From JBCBDX01 sp039815825 (GTDB lineage: Bacteria > Pseudomonadota > Alphaproteobacteria > Rhizobiales > Rhizobiaceae): a stretch of DNA of 64,000 bases. Where the stretch lies: positions 41,284-105,283 of the forward strand of contig JBCBYO010000009.1 of the NCBI GenBank assembly GCA_039815825.1, read 5' to 3'. Below, piece after piece: positions 16,533 to 24,498 of the stretch. Made by a program: the position numbers and the translations under genes. The stretch's first letter is position 1; the number at the start of each line of letters is the position of its first letter. The notes below the pieces were generated by a model. It saw nothing but the letters and a program-made list of their open reading frames with translations. It was not told where the DNA came from and ran no database searches.

Positions 16533-16569
16533 GCGAAATGAGGCAGGTTCTACCTCCGCCGCATTTCGC
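16533..16569. terminator. Hairpin between convergent units
   Basis: GCGAAATG (16533-16540) pairs with CATTTCGC (16562-16569), and inner GGC/GCC and AGG/CCT pairs extend the stem. It lies between the end of the small protein gene on the plus strand and the end of the SnoaL pseudogene on the minus strand. A short T-rich stretch follows it for minus-strand transcripts. Confidence 0.6.
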
Positions 16570-17038
16570 TAATCCAATTCACCTGTTTTCGCTTGACCGA
16601 CAGCCGCATATACCTTGGCCAAGTCGAACATGTTGTGAACGCTGAGAAAAAGGCCCGAACTCTGATCTATTGTGAAAATTGACGCTGCGGGTATTGGAAG
16701 ATTTACCGCACCGATTGTGAAGATTGGGCAGGCTGTCGACAAAATTGTAATTGCAGACCCTGACACCGGCTCGCCGAGGTCTATCGGCTACTTAGATCCC
16801 AAAAGCGGATTGGTCCATACTTCCCCCGAGTGTGCTCGATAGCTGTCACGGTGGCAAAAAATTGTTCCGAGAACCCGCGAATGGCGTCTTTTGACAAGAT
16901 CGGATCATCGGCATTGAATTGCAGCGTAGCCGTCGGAATATATAAACTGGCGACTTCGTCCGCGTCTTCGGCATCAATCGCGGCATAATATGCACGCGCA
17001 ATGGTCAAACAGTTTTGTGCGTTTAGAGTGAGTGCCAT
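16569..17038 (-). pseudogene. SnoaL/NTF2-like protein, disrupted by frameshifts
   Basis: The 85-codon first part (17038 down to 16781) encodes an NTF2-fold N-terminus (CLTIARAYYAAIDAEDADEVASLY, DDPILSKDAIRGFSEQFFATV). After it stops, the C-terminal half continues in another frame (16766 down to 16569) with LPIPAASIFTIDQSSGLFLSVHNMFDLAKVYAAV, the expected last strands. No single shift joins them cleanly, so at least two lesions are likely. The intact secreted SnoaL protein next door is a different subtype, so this is not a simple duplicate. Confidence 0.7.
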
Positions 17039-17109
17039 TTGAACTCTCGATCTTTGTTAACGAAAATGGACGCGTGCACCGAAGAATGCCGCGCCCAATC
17101 AGATCTTGA

Positions 17110-17580
17110 TTATTGCTGCATCGGCTGCGTTGTCGTGAAGATGTATCGCGCGAGCTTCCAGTCGTCCTCGTCCAACCTTTGGAACAGGAAGATTTCCTGG
17201 TTCGAAGCAGGAACCTCTGCACCGCTCTCAAGATGGGTCAACGTGGCGACGCCTTTCGACCTAATGAAAGCCCAATCCGAGCCCATTTGGACCACTTCAT
17301 CGACTGTCAGTTCGGCATCGATATTAAAGTTATCGAAGAAGTAGGTGAACGCGCCAAGAATGGCGTCTTTACCTTCCACCGGCATGCTGTGCTGCGGCAT
17401 CCATACCCCGTCGTCGGTGAAGGTGGCGGCAACCGCCGCTGCATCATTAGAGTTTAAAGCGTCCTCATAAGCCTGCAAGGCAGCTTCGACGGCCACCGTG
17501 TCAGTGCTTTCCGCTGCCGAGAGCGAAGGAAAAATGCCGCCAAGAACTACTAAGGCGTATGTGATTGATTTGGTTTTCAT
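17110..17580 (-). CDS. Secreted SnoaL/NTF2-like (DUF4440-type) protein
   Basis: 156 residues from the ATG at 17580, preceded by GGGAG. A Sec signal peptide (MKTKSITYALVVLGGIFPSL..AA) leads to one NTF2-fold domain: VEAALQAYEDALNSNDAAAVAATFTDDGVWMPQ, then KDAILGAFTYFFDNFN, FIRSKGVATLT and FLFQRLDEDDWKLARYIF. This is the DUF4440/SnoaL-like pattern used for small-molecule binding or isomerase-type chemistry. No catalytic residue can be assigned. It is divergent from the AraC regulator at 17777, which may control it. Confidence 0.85.
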   Translation of the reverse strand: MKTKSITYALVVLGGIFPSLSAAESTDTVAVEAALQAYEDALNSNDAAAVAATFTDDGVWMPQHSMPVEGKDAILGAFTYFFDNFNIDAELTVDEVVQMGSDWAFIRSKGVATLTHLESGAEVPASNQEIFLFQRLDEDDWKLARYIFTTTQPMQQ

Positions 17581-17776
17581 GTAACTTCTCCCGGTGACAC
17601 GCCTGCACATTGTTTCCATCAAACCTCAGTCGGAGCTCTATTTTGGTTCCAAAACTAACTGGGCGTCGGGTGGCTGGCCTGCTCGTTCACGCGAGAGGGC
17701 TGCCTAAACCTGCTGGGTTGCGCGTTTTTACTGTCGCCATTTGGGCAACGTGTTATGGTTTCAACAGGAGGTTGCT

Positions 17777-18676
17777 ATGCCGCTGAAATCCTTGACTGAA
17801 GCCGTAAGTGTGTTCTTGGAAGGGCGTCCAAACGCCGGATATGGCGTTCAGACTGGTGTCAAGGACTTGTGGATTTATGCCAATGAAGCCCCCACAGCGA
17901 TTGATGCGGTGATTTACACTCCAATCGTGTCACTTACTTTGCAAGGGGAAAAGGAAACCCGTTGGGGTGGGCGTCGACGCGTGTTTCGCCCCGGTGAAAG
18001 CTTCATCGTTAGCCATGATTTGCCGGTTCGGTCATGCGTAACGCGTGCTTCCAAGACCGAACCTTTTATGGCACTTGCCCTCAATATCGATCTTCCGTTG
18101 CTCAGGACTTTGAGCAACGAGCTCAGCGAACCCTTGAGCGGCGAAGTACCAGCACAAGTCATCGAGACGGATGTTGCCGATGATACTTTTCTTGGCGCTC
18201 TTGGTCGCTACTTTGCGTTACACGACAACGCCAAATCCGCGCGCCTCCTGGCTCCTATCGTTCATAAAGAGCTGCATGCACTCTTGTTGCTTGCACCGCA
18301 CGCTGGGATGCTTCGCCGCCTGCTAAACCGGGAAAGCCAAGCTAGCCAAATTGCGCGCGCGATCGCGCATATTCGAGAGAATTTGTCTCAGTCGCTCACA
18401 GTAGGCGACTTGGCCAACCTGTCCGGCATGTCGGTTCGGTCCTTTCACGCCTACTTCAAATCCGTGACGTCAACTACTCCCTTACAGTACCAAAAAGAGC
18501 TGCGGCTGATAGAAGCTAGGCGCTTGATTCAGGCCGAGGGTAAGGCTGTGGGTACCGCTGCATTTGAAGTCGGGTACGAAAGTCCAACTCAGTTTAGCCG
18601 TGAGTTCTCACGAAGGTTCGGTTTGGCTCCGAGCCGGATAAACATCTCGGCCACAGAAGGACTACATAACATCTGA
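17777..18676 (+). CDS. AraC-family transcriptional regulator
   Basis: 299 residues from the ATG at 17777, set by a perfect AGGAGG five bases upstream. The N-terminal half is the AraC_N cupin-like domain (VIYTPIVSLTLQGEKETRWGG, FRPGESFIVSHDLPV). The C-terminal half has two helix-turn-helix units: IARAIAHIRENLSQSLTVGDLANLSGMSVRSFHAYFK, then GTAAFEVGYESPTQFSREFSRRFG. It is divergent from the SnoaL-like gene and near the quinone oxidoreductase, a common trio in stress or detoxification loci. Its last 23 codons and the following 70 bases are duplicated 840 bases downstream. Confidence 0.93.
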   Translation: MPLKSLTEAVSVFLEGRPNAGYGVQTGVKDLWIYANEAPTAIDAVIYTPIVSLTLQGEKETRWGGRRRVFRPGESFIVSHDLPVRSCVTRASKTEPFMALALNIDLPLLRTLSNELSEPLSGEVPAQVIETDVADDTFLGALGRYFALHDNAKSARLLAPIVHKELHALLLLAPHAGMLRRLLNRESQASQIARAIAHIRENLSQSLTVGDLANLSGMSVRSFHAYFKSVTSTTPLQYQKELRLIEARRLIQAEGKAVGTAAFEVGYESPTQFSREFSRRFGLAPSRINISATEGLHNI

Positions 18677-18750
18677 AGGTTTTAGTTTGCACGAATTGGC
18701 ATCTCTAATGCGTATTCAGGCAGGCTGAGGTTGAATAGAGCTCCTAGATT
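18609..18750 (+). repeat. Direct repeat copy A: AraC 3' end plus downstream flank
   Basis: Aligns without gaps to 19449-19590 at an offset of exactly 840 bases. Long identical blocks include CACGAAGGTTCGGTTTGGCT and TTTGCACGAATTGGCAT. The repeat starts inside the AraC gene and extends past its stop. Confidence 0.85.
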
Positions 18751-18808
18751 CTGCGTATAGGAATGTTCTCCGAAATTCCGTCGTATTGCTAAATCCAACG
18801 GGACCTAC

Positions 18809-19321
18809 ATGTTTGGAAGAGTAACAACACTTGGTCTTTTGGCTTTGAGCTTCTGGATTGGAGATGAGGCACGCGCATCATCCGATTGTATTCGATTCCC
18901 CAAAGAAGCTCGTACGTTTCTGGCTCCACTGCATGGATCATGGCGCGGATTAGCAAATCCAACACCCCTGGGAAGAATGCCCTATGATATGGATTTCAGG
19001 CAGGTTTCTGAAATCAGGGCGCAAGGCAAGTCGCCAACGAACGGTGTTGCTGTCCACACTTGGGATTTTTGGTACTCGGATGACGGAAAGTTGATGCTCG
19101 ATTTTCATACAACCTTTGGAAACAGCCATGCAAAAGGGTTGTGTGTCACGCAGATCGGTTTGGAGCGAGGCTATTTGTTTTCGGGAGATCCATCAATTCC
19201 ACTCAATATCTGGATAAAAGTAACACAAAGGCAGAGCGACCTAATCTTTGACGCAAGTATCTATCTACATGACAGACCACATGTAACGATTAAATCGCGC
19301 CGAGATTTACCGGCCCACTAA
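18809..19321 (+). CDS. Secreted hypothetical protein
   Basis: 170 residues with a signal peptide (MFGRVTTLGLLALSFWIGDEARA). The mature protein has a Cys early on (SDCIRFP) and one in the middle (KGLCVTQIG) that could pair, and lipocalin-like strand-rich text (HGSWRGLAN, AVHTWDFWYSDDGKLMLDFHTTF, GLERGYLFSG). I recognise no family. Codon use is more AT-rich than neighbouring operons and the gene sits between the two copies of the 840-base-offset repeat, both signs of acquired DNA. Confidence 0.7.
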   Translation: MFGRVTTLGLLALSFWIGDEARASSDCIRFPKEARTFLAPLHGSWRGLANPTPLGRMPYDMDFRQVSEIRAQGKSPTNGVAVHTWDFWYSDDGKLMLDFHTTFGNSHAKGLCVTQIGLERGYLFSGDPSIPLNIWIKVTQRQSDLIFDASIYLHDRPHVTIKSRRDLPAH

Positions 19322-19448
19322 GCTCATCCAGTTATTCCGAGTGGCTGCTGCAGGTCTGATTCAAGCACTTTTATCAAGCGTTCAAAGCCCTTCTATGGAA
19401 ACCAGGTTTTATAGTGACGCGTGCGGTCTGACGTTACTGTGGCCGTGC

Positions 19449-19590
19449 CACGAAGGTTCGGTTTGGCTACTCGCCTGCTGATCATCCTGGCCGCCGAAGG
19501 ATCAAGAAATATCTGCGGGTTTCACTTTGCACGAATTGGCATTTTTGTTGCGCGTTCAGGCAGGTCGAAATTGAACCGAGTTGATAGTTT
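19449..19590 (+). repeat. Direct repeat copy B: decayed AraC 3' end
   Basis: Diverged copy of 18609-18750. In the AraC frame it reads RRFGLA and continues without the stop that copy A has, so it no longer encodes a usable end. Similarity begins abruptly near 19441-19449, marking a breakpoint. Confidence 0.85.
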
Positions 19591-19718
19591 TGTTTCAACC
19601 GAACCTCCACTCACACCCGTAAATCAGGGGTCCGCTACCAGCCCAATGTCTTGGCAGGCGTGTGCAGCTCTTACGCCAGTTGGGGGCGGTTAGGGGGTGG
19701 ACCAATGAGGAGATCCCT

Positions 19719-20915
19719 ATGACTCGTTTGATTGCCATCGTTTTTGCTCTTGTCTTTGGAAACAGCGCAGTGGCGCAAGGCACCGATTTTTCTGCACTCG
19801 AAAACAGACTTGGCCGATATGTGGAGGACGGTGAACTTCCCGGCGGTGTGGTGCTGGTGCGTCAGGGGCAAGAAACCCTTTTTGCGCATGCTTTTGGATA
19901 CCGCGACGTCGAGGCTGCTGATCCGATGGAACTCGGAGATCAGTTCCGGATTGCATCCCAGACCAAGTTGATCGTGTCTGTCGGGATAATGATGCTCATC
20001 GAAGAAGGCGCACTTACCCTTGAAACACCACTCGCCTCGATCTTTCCGGAGTGGGCCGAGGTGCAGGTTGGAACTGAGGAGGGGCTTGTTCCGCTCGACC
20101 GCCCAATTGTCATTCGCGACCTGCTCTCTCATTCTTCGGGGATCGGTTATGGGTTCACCGACGTTTGGGCAGATACCGGGCTCACTGCTTGGTATTTCGC
20201 CGACGACACGCGGCCTATGCGCGAGTCTATTCGCGTAATGGCGACGATGCCGTTAAACCACCAGCCAGGGGCATCTTGGACCTATGGCTACAACACAGAT
20301 ATTTTGGGGGCGCTCATCACGGAGCTGACAGATCAGTCTTTGAGCGCTTTTCTTAGAGAACGGATCCTTTTGCCGCTGGGTATGATGGATACGCAGTTCT
20401 TCCTTTCGTTCGAAGAGGCAGAAAACCTTGCGGTCGTTTATTCCCGAACCGATGATCTCACACTCGTGCGAGCGCCTGACCCGGGCGGACCGGTCGGACA
20501 AGGCCACTACGTTGACGGCCCGCAGCTCGTAGAGTCAGGCGGGGCTGGGCTAGTCTCTTCGGCGGAAGACTACGTTACCTTGCTCGATATGCTCCGTGCT
20601 GACGGTGTCCATGACGGCCAACGTCTTCTTAACGCCGAGACGGTCGCTCTGATGGCCGAGTCTGTCGTTAACGGGGCCGCGCCCCCTTGGCATCCTGTCG
20701 ACACACTTTCTTTCGGGCTTGGTCACGAGTTGAGCAGCGGACGGCCAGGTGGCCGGCCAGCGGGCTCACTTGGATGGGGCGGGGCATATCACTCCGTTTA
20801 CTGGATCGACCCCGTCAACGATCTCAGCGTGGTCTATCTGACACAAGTGTTCCCGTCCGGCGACCTCAACGACCAAGCCGTCGTTGAACAGATGCTCTAT
20901 GAGGCCCTCAAATAG
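19719..20915 (+). CDS. Serine hydrolase, beta-lactamase class C/esterase-like
   Basis: 398 residues from the ATG at 19719, preceded by GAGGAGAT. A signal peptide (MTRLIAIVFALVFGNSAVAQ) directs it to the periplasm. The PF00144-type fold is clear: SxxK as SQTK (IASQTKLIVS), the LLSHSSGIGYGF block, the second motif YGYNTDILG (YxxN..D type of esterases and D-aminopeptidases), and the late SLGWGGAYHS segment. Family members hydrolyse beta-lactams, esters or peptides; the YGYNTD form points to esterase or peptidase rather than a true class C beta-lactamase. It stands alone between the repeat copy B and the integrase. Confidence 0.9.
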   Translation: MTRLIAIVFALVFGNSAVAQGTDFSALENRLGRYVEDGELPGGVVLVRQGQETLFAHAFGYRDVEAADPMELGDQFRIASQTKLIVSVGIMMLIEEGALTLETPLASIFPEWAEVQVGTEEGLVPLDRPIVIRDLLSHSSGIGYGFTDVWADTGLTAWYFADDTRPMRESIRVMATMPLNHQPGASWTYGYNTDILGALITELTDQSLSAFLRERILLPLGMMDTQFFLSFEEAENLAVVYSRTDDLTLVRAPDPGGPVGQGHYVDGPQLVESGGAGLVSSAEDYVTLLDMLRADGVHDGQRLLNAETVALMAESVVNGAAPPWHPVDTLSFGLGHELSSGRPGGRPAGSLGWGGAYHSVYWIDPVNDLSVVYLTQVFPSGDLNDQAVVEQMLYEALK

Positions 20916-21118
20916 GTCCGCTGGCACCGATAGAACAAAGCTGCCGCTAGGTAGAAGTGCTTCTCTGCAAGCGTCCAGTCCAACTGCTCCGCCAAGTATC
21001 CTCTAGTGGCGGACAGTGTCCACTTAGCTAACAAGACACTTAAACCCTTACGACTTTTCGCGCCGAATCAAACGGCAGCTTTGGTGAATTACTTAAGCGC
21101 GCGGCGAATGTCCGTTAA

Positions 21119-21140
21119 GGGCCGGCAGTGCAACCGGCCC
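21119..21140 (-). terminator. Hairpin downstream of the integrase, inside a GTCCG repeat
   Basis: GGGCCGG (21119-21125) pairs with CCGGCCC (21134-21140) around an 8-base loop, nine bases after the integrase stop. The left side belongs to AATGTCCGTTAAGGGCCGG, a relative of AACGTCCGCTAAGGGCCGA at about 30654-30672. It may therefore be a repeat element acting as a terminator. Confidence 0.6.
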
Positions 21141-21148
21141 AACCATTG

Positions 21149-21781
21149 TCAAATCTCAACGCTTTCTGAAATCGCCAGCGCATCTTCGAGATCAACACCA
21201 AGATACCTGACCGTACTGTCCATCTTGGTGTGGCCCAGAAGCAATTGTACCGCTCTCAGGTTTCCTGTTTTTCGATATATCTGCGCAACCTTTGTTCGAC
21301 GCATTGAATGAGTACCGTAGGCGCTGGGTTCCAATCCAATGGATTTGACCCATTCTTTTAGCATCCTTGCGTACTGACGTGTTGAAATATGAGGACGGTC
21401 GTGAAATCGACCAGGCCAGAGAAAGTCATGCCCTGACATCAGCGGGTGATGTATCCAATCCAGTAGCGAATTTCGCGTTCCTTCCGTGATCTCAAACCGG
21501 ATTGGGGTTTGTGTTTTACTTTGCAGAATCGAGGCGCGTTCTTTGATGGAGCCTGTGGAGTAAACGTCTGAGACCTTCAGAGTTACTAGATCACAGCCTC
21601 GTAGTTTGCTGTCGATAGCCAAGTTGAAAAGTGCCAAATCCCGAACAGCGTCGGCCAGTTCCAATCGAACACGAATAGCCCAAACGTGCTTTGGTAGAAG
21701 TGGTCTTTTCTGGCCGATTATTCGCCCTCGGTTCCAGGCGCGTCTTGACGGGATCACCATAGGAAGGTTGGAAGCAGACAT
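21149..21781 (-). CDS. Tyrosine recombinase/integrase (short form)
   Basis: 210 residues from the ATG at 21781. It carries the catalytic core with no long arm-binding domain. The first Arg lies in SKLRGCDLVTLKVSDV, HxxR in GTHSMRRTKVAQIYRKTG, and the second His and nucleophile Tyr in LLLGHTKMDSTVRYLGVD. All core catalytic residues seem present, so it could be active. A truncated sibling of its last 36 residues lies at 14936-15061 on the same strand. The AT-rich region between them is full of pseudogenes, as expected for a mobile segment. Confidence 0.93.
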   Translation of the reverse strand: MSASNLPMVIPSRRAWNRGRIIGQKRPLLPKHVWAIRVRLELADAVRDLALFNLAIDSKLRGCDLVTLKVSDVYSTGSIKERASILQSKTQTPIRFEITEGTRNSLLDWIHHPLMSGHDFLWPGRFHDRPHISTRQYARMLKEWVKSIGLEPSAYGTHSMRRTKVAQIYRKTGNLRAVQLLLGHTKMDSTVRYLGVDLEDALAISESVEI

Positions 21782-22007
21782 AGCAGGGTCTCCAATCCTT
21801 ACCCTCCAACCGCAGCACTCAGACATTCAGCAAATCAAATTCGCCCCACAAATACACTGTCTGCAAATTCAGTTGTGAGCCCAACGCGGACTTTCAAAAC
21901 CAGCAGTCGCGATGTCACCCAGATCGTGTTCAGTCCAGATAGTTGCCAACCAGTATTTTGGTCTCAAAGCAGTCATGCAGCGACGCGACTATAGCTGTGA
22001 CTTGACA

Positions 22008-22037
22008 ATGACACCGGTGTCATGACATCGGTGTCAT
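22008..22037. promoter_or_regulatory. Tandem LacI-type operators of the sugar operon
   Basis: A perfect 16-base palindrome ATGACACCGGTGTCAT (22008-22023) is fused, sharing its last two bases, to a near-perfect one ATGACATCGGTGTCAT (22022-22037). The CG centre is typical of LacI-family operators. TTGACA at 22002-22007 is a good -35 hexamer, so bound repressor would cover the -10 and the start of transcription. The first codon of the lacI-like gene is 40 bases further on. Confidence 0.85.
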
Positions 22038-22076
22038 TACCGTTTGGATGCAGTCAGGCTCTTGGGAGGAAGCAGG

Positions 22077-23168
22077 TTGGCGACGATCTACGATGTTGCT
22101 GCGCGTGCCGGCGTTTCGCCGAAGACCGTCAGCCGGGTGCTCAACGTCGATGCGCCTGTGGCTAAAGACACAAAGCGCGCCGTTCATAAAGCCATGGACG
22201 AACTGGGCTACGTGCCCTCGCACGCTGCACGATCCATCAAGTCCAACAAATCCGGTCTTATCGGGTTGATTACCGGCGCGATCAGTAGCGCCGAAGAAGG
22301 CTCAGCTGCCGCCGGCTTGCCGGAACTTCATATTGTGCAAGGCGCGCAGGCGGTTATCGAGCGGTCACGCAAGACACTCTTGATTTCCGATACCGGTGGA
22401 CGGCTTGAGCGTGTGCCGGACCTTGTGCGCACCTTTCAGGAACACCGGGTAGAGGGAATACTCTATGTCGCCGACTATCATAAGCCTCTGGATGTCGAAC
22501 TGCCGGCTGAAGGCACGCCAAAGGTGCTGGTCAATTGCTTTGATGATTTCGGCACACCTGCTGTTGTGCCGGACGATGAGGCCGGCCAACTGGGCCTAAC
22601 CCGCGCGGTTGTGGAACAAGGCCACCGCCGGATCGCCTATTTGACCCTTGCACCCGCACAGGAAGCAACACGGCTGCGCTTGAGCGGCTATCGCGCTTCG
22701 CTTGCCGAAAGCGGGATAGAATTTGATCCCGCACTGGTGCAGGCAACTGATCTGTTCGGCACGGCTGGCGAACACCAACTGATCTGGGATGCACTGGAGA
22801 AATTCTTTGCCAGTGACGAGCCGCCCACCGCCATCTGCTGCGGCAATGACCGCTTGGCGATGGCGGTCTACGGTATCTTGCGGCGGCGCGGCATCTCTGT
22901 GCCGGAAGACGTTTCCGTCGTTGGCTATGATGACCACCGGTTGATTTCAGAGACACTTTATCCGGCGCTGACAACGGCCGAACTGCCCTACAGCGCGATG
23001 GGCGCACGGGCGGCTCAAATACTATTGGAATTGATGGCCGGTGAAGCGGAAGCGCCATCCGAGCGGATCAGGGTTGGCGGCCAAGTGCAGCATCGCGCAT
23101 CGCTTGTGGCGCCCGCTGTAACCGTTTCCAAAAACATAATCAGTCTTAAGAGGAGGAAAGAAGAATGA
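22077..23168 (+). CDS. LacI-family repressor of the sugar operon
   Basis: 363 residues. I choose the TTG at 22077 over the upstream ATG at 22044 because GGGAGGA lies six bases before it and the product then begins at the family's usual point (ATIYDVAARAGVSPKTVSRVLN, the helix-turn-helix). The hinge helix (YVPSHAARSIKSNKSGLIGLI) and the sugar-binding periplasmic-protein-like core follow. The core ends with AICCGNDRLAMAVYGILRRRGISVPEDVSVVGYDDH. It is the first gene of its own operon and its stop overlaps the binding-protein ATG, so it is autoregulated through the operators at 22008-22037. The inducer should be the sugar handled by the downstream genes. Confidence 0.95.
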   Translation: MATIYDVAARAGVSPKTVSRVLNVDAPVAKDTKRAVHKAMDELGYVPSHAARSIKSNKSGLIGLITGAISSAEEGSAAAGLPELHIVQGAQAVIERSRKTLLISDTGGRLERVPDLVRTFQEHRVEGILYVADYHKPLDVELPAEGTPKVLVNCFDDFGTPAVVPDDEAGQLGLTRAVVEQGHRRIAYLTLAPAQEATRLRLSGYRASLAESGIEFDPALVQATDLFGTAGEHQLIWDALEKFFASDEPPTAICCGNDRLAMAVYGILRRRGISVPEDVSVVGYDDHRLISETLYPALTTAELPYSAMGARAAQILLELMAGEAEAPSERIRVGGQVQHRASLVAPAVTVSKNIISLKRRKEE

Positions 23169-24424
23169 AGTTGCAAACTGCATTAGCGGTGTTTCTGGCG
23201 GCCGGCGTTACCGGCACAGCCGCCGCGCAAACAGAATTGAGCCTGTGGTACCACGGCGCTGGTAGCGCCAACGCCGAGGAGGCGCTTGTCAACCAGATGG
23301 TTGAGGAGTTCAACGCCAGCCAGAGCGATTGGAAAGTTGTAATCGAGACGTTCCCGCAATTGGCCTACAATGATGCTGTTGGCGCGGCTGCGCTGGCTGG
23401 CGAATTGCCCGATATTCTCGACGTTGACGGCCCAGTGATGCCGAACTGGGCATGGGCTGGATATATGCAACCGCTTGGGATCGATGAAGCCAAGCTGGAG
23501 GGCTATTTGCCGGGTCCGATTGGGCGCTGGAATGGCGAAGTCTATTCTGTCGGTCTGTGGGATGCGGCCGTTGCATTGACCACGCGCCGGTCGACGCTTG
23601 AGAAATATGACATTCGCGTGCCGACCCTTGACGCCCCGTGGAGCCTTGAGGAGTTCAATAACGCTCTGGCCGCGATCGCCGCGTCTGGTGACTTCGAATA
23701 TCCGCTTGATCTCGGCATGGCCTGGGCCGGCGAATGGTACCCTTACGCATTCTCGCCGCTGCTACAGAGCTTTGGTGGCGACATTGTCGACCGCGACACC
23801 TATCAGACCGCAGAAGGCGTGTTGAATGGTGACGAAGCACTTGCCTTTGGCGAGTGGTGGCAAAGCCTTTTTGAAAACAACCATGTCCCCGGCACCAGTC
23901 AAGACGCCGCTGACCGCGAGACCGGTCTGGTTGAAGGTAAGTACGCCATGTCCTGGAACGGCAATTGGGCGGCATTGCCGGTTGTTGAAGCTTTTGGTGA
24001 TGACGCACTCTTTTTGCCAGCCCCAGACCTCGGCAACGGTTCAACGATCGGTGCTGCGTCATGGCAATTCGGTATCTCGGGCACAACCGAACACCCGGAA
24101 GGGGCGCGGGCCTTTATCGAGTTCGCGCTACAGGATCGGTGGTTCGCTGCCTTTTCTGATGGTACCGGCCTGATTCCGGTCACAGCCAGTGCTGCGGCCA
24201 GCACGGAAAACTATGCGCCGGGCGGACCATTGGAAGTGTTCTACAGCCTTTCGGAAAACCAGGCGCTCGTTCGCCCTGTAACACCGGGCTACATCGTGCA
24301 GGCAAAAGTGTTTGAGAAAGCGCTGGCCGACATTGCCAATGGCGCAGACGTCGCCGACACGCTCGATGCGGCGGTCGATGAGATCAACGAGGATATCCAG
24401 GCAAACGCCGGCTACGGCCACTGA
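23165..24424 (+). CDS. Sugar ABC transporter substrate-binding protein (family 1)
   Basis: 419 residues with a signal peptide (MKLQTALAVFLAAGVTGTAAA). Family 1 solute-binding features: LWYHGAGSANAEEALVNQMVEEFN, AALAGELPDILDVDGPVMPNWAWAGYM, GKYAMSWNGNWAALPVVEAFG and ARAFIEFALQ. Many Trp and Tyr residues suit binding of an oligosaccharide by stacking. It delivers the sugar to the two permeases that follow. The 74-base gap after it carries a hairpin that probably protects its message, giving more binding protein than permease. Confidence 0.94.
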   Translation: MKLQTALAVFLAAGVTGTAAAQTELSLWYHGAGSANAEEALVNQMVEEFNASQSDWKVVIETFPQLAYNDAVGAAALAGELPDILDVDGPVMPNWAWAGYMQPLGIDEAKLEGYLPGPIGRWNGEVYSVGLWDAAVALTTRRSTLEKYDIRVPTLDAPWSLEEFNNALAAIAASGDFEYPLDLGMAWAGEWYPYAFSPLLQSFGGDIVDRDTYQTAEGVLNGDEALAFGEWWQSLFENNHVPGTSQDAADRETGLVEGKYAMSWNGNWAALPVVEAFGDDALFLPAPDLGNGSTIGAASWQFGISGTTEHPEGARAFIEFALQDRWFAAFSDGTGLIPVTASAAASTENYAPGGPLEVFYSLSENQALVRPVTPGYIVQAKVFEKALADIANGADVADTLDAAVDEINEDIQANAGYGH

Positions 24425-24440
24425 TCCGCAGATCCTCCCG

Positions 24441-24470
24441 GGAACGCTCCGCTTTCGGGCGGGGTGTTCC
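24441..24470 (+). other. Intercistronic hairpin after the binding-protein gene
   Basis: GGAACGCTCCGC (24441-24452) pairs with GCGGGGTGTTCC (24459-24470), 12 pairs of which two are G-T, around loop TTTCGG. No T-run follows, so it is more likely an mRNA-stabilising or attenuating stem-loop than a full terminator. This arrangement is typical between binding-protein and permease genes. Confidence 0.75.
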
Positions 24471-24498
24471 TCAAGAAAACTCATAAGGTACTCGACCG

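Noticed and set aside
22044..22046. ATG as start of the LacI repressor
   Set aside because: No ribosome site, adds 11 residues not expected before ATIYDVA, and is near the operator; TTG 22077 has GGGAGGA six bases upstream.
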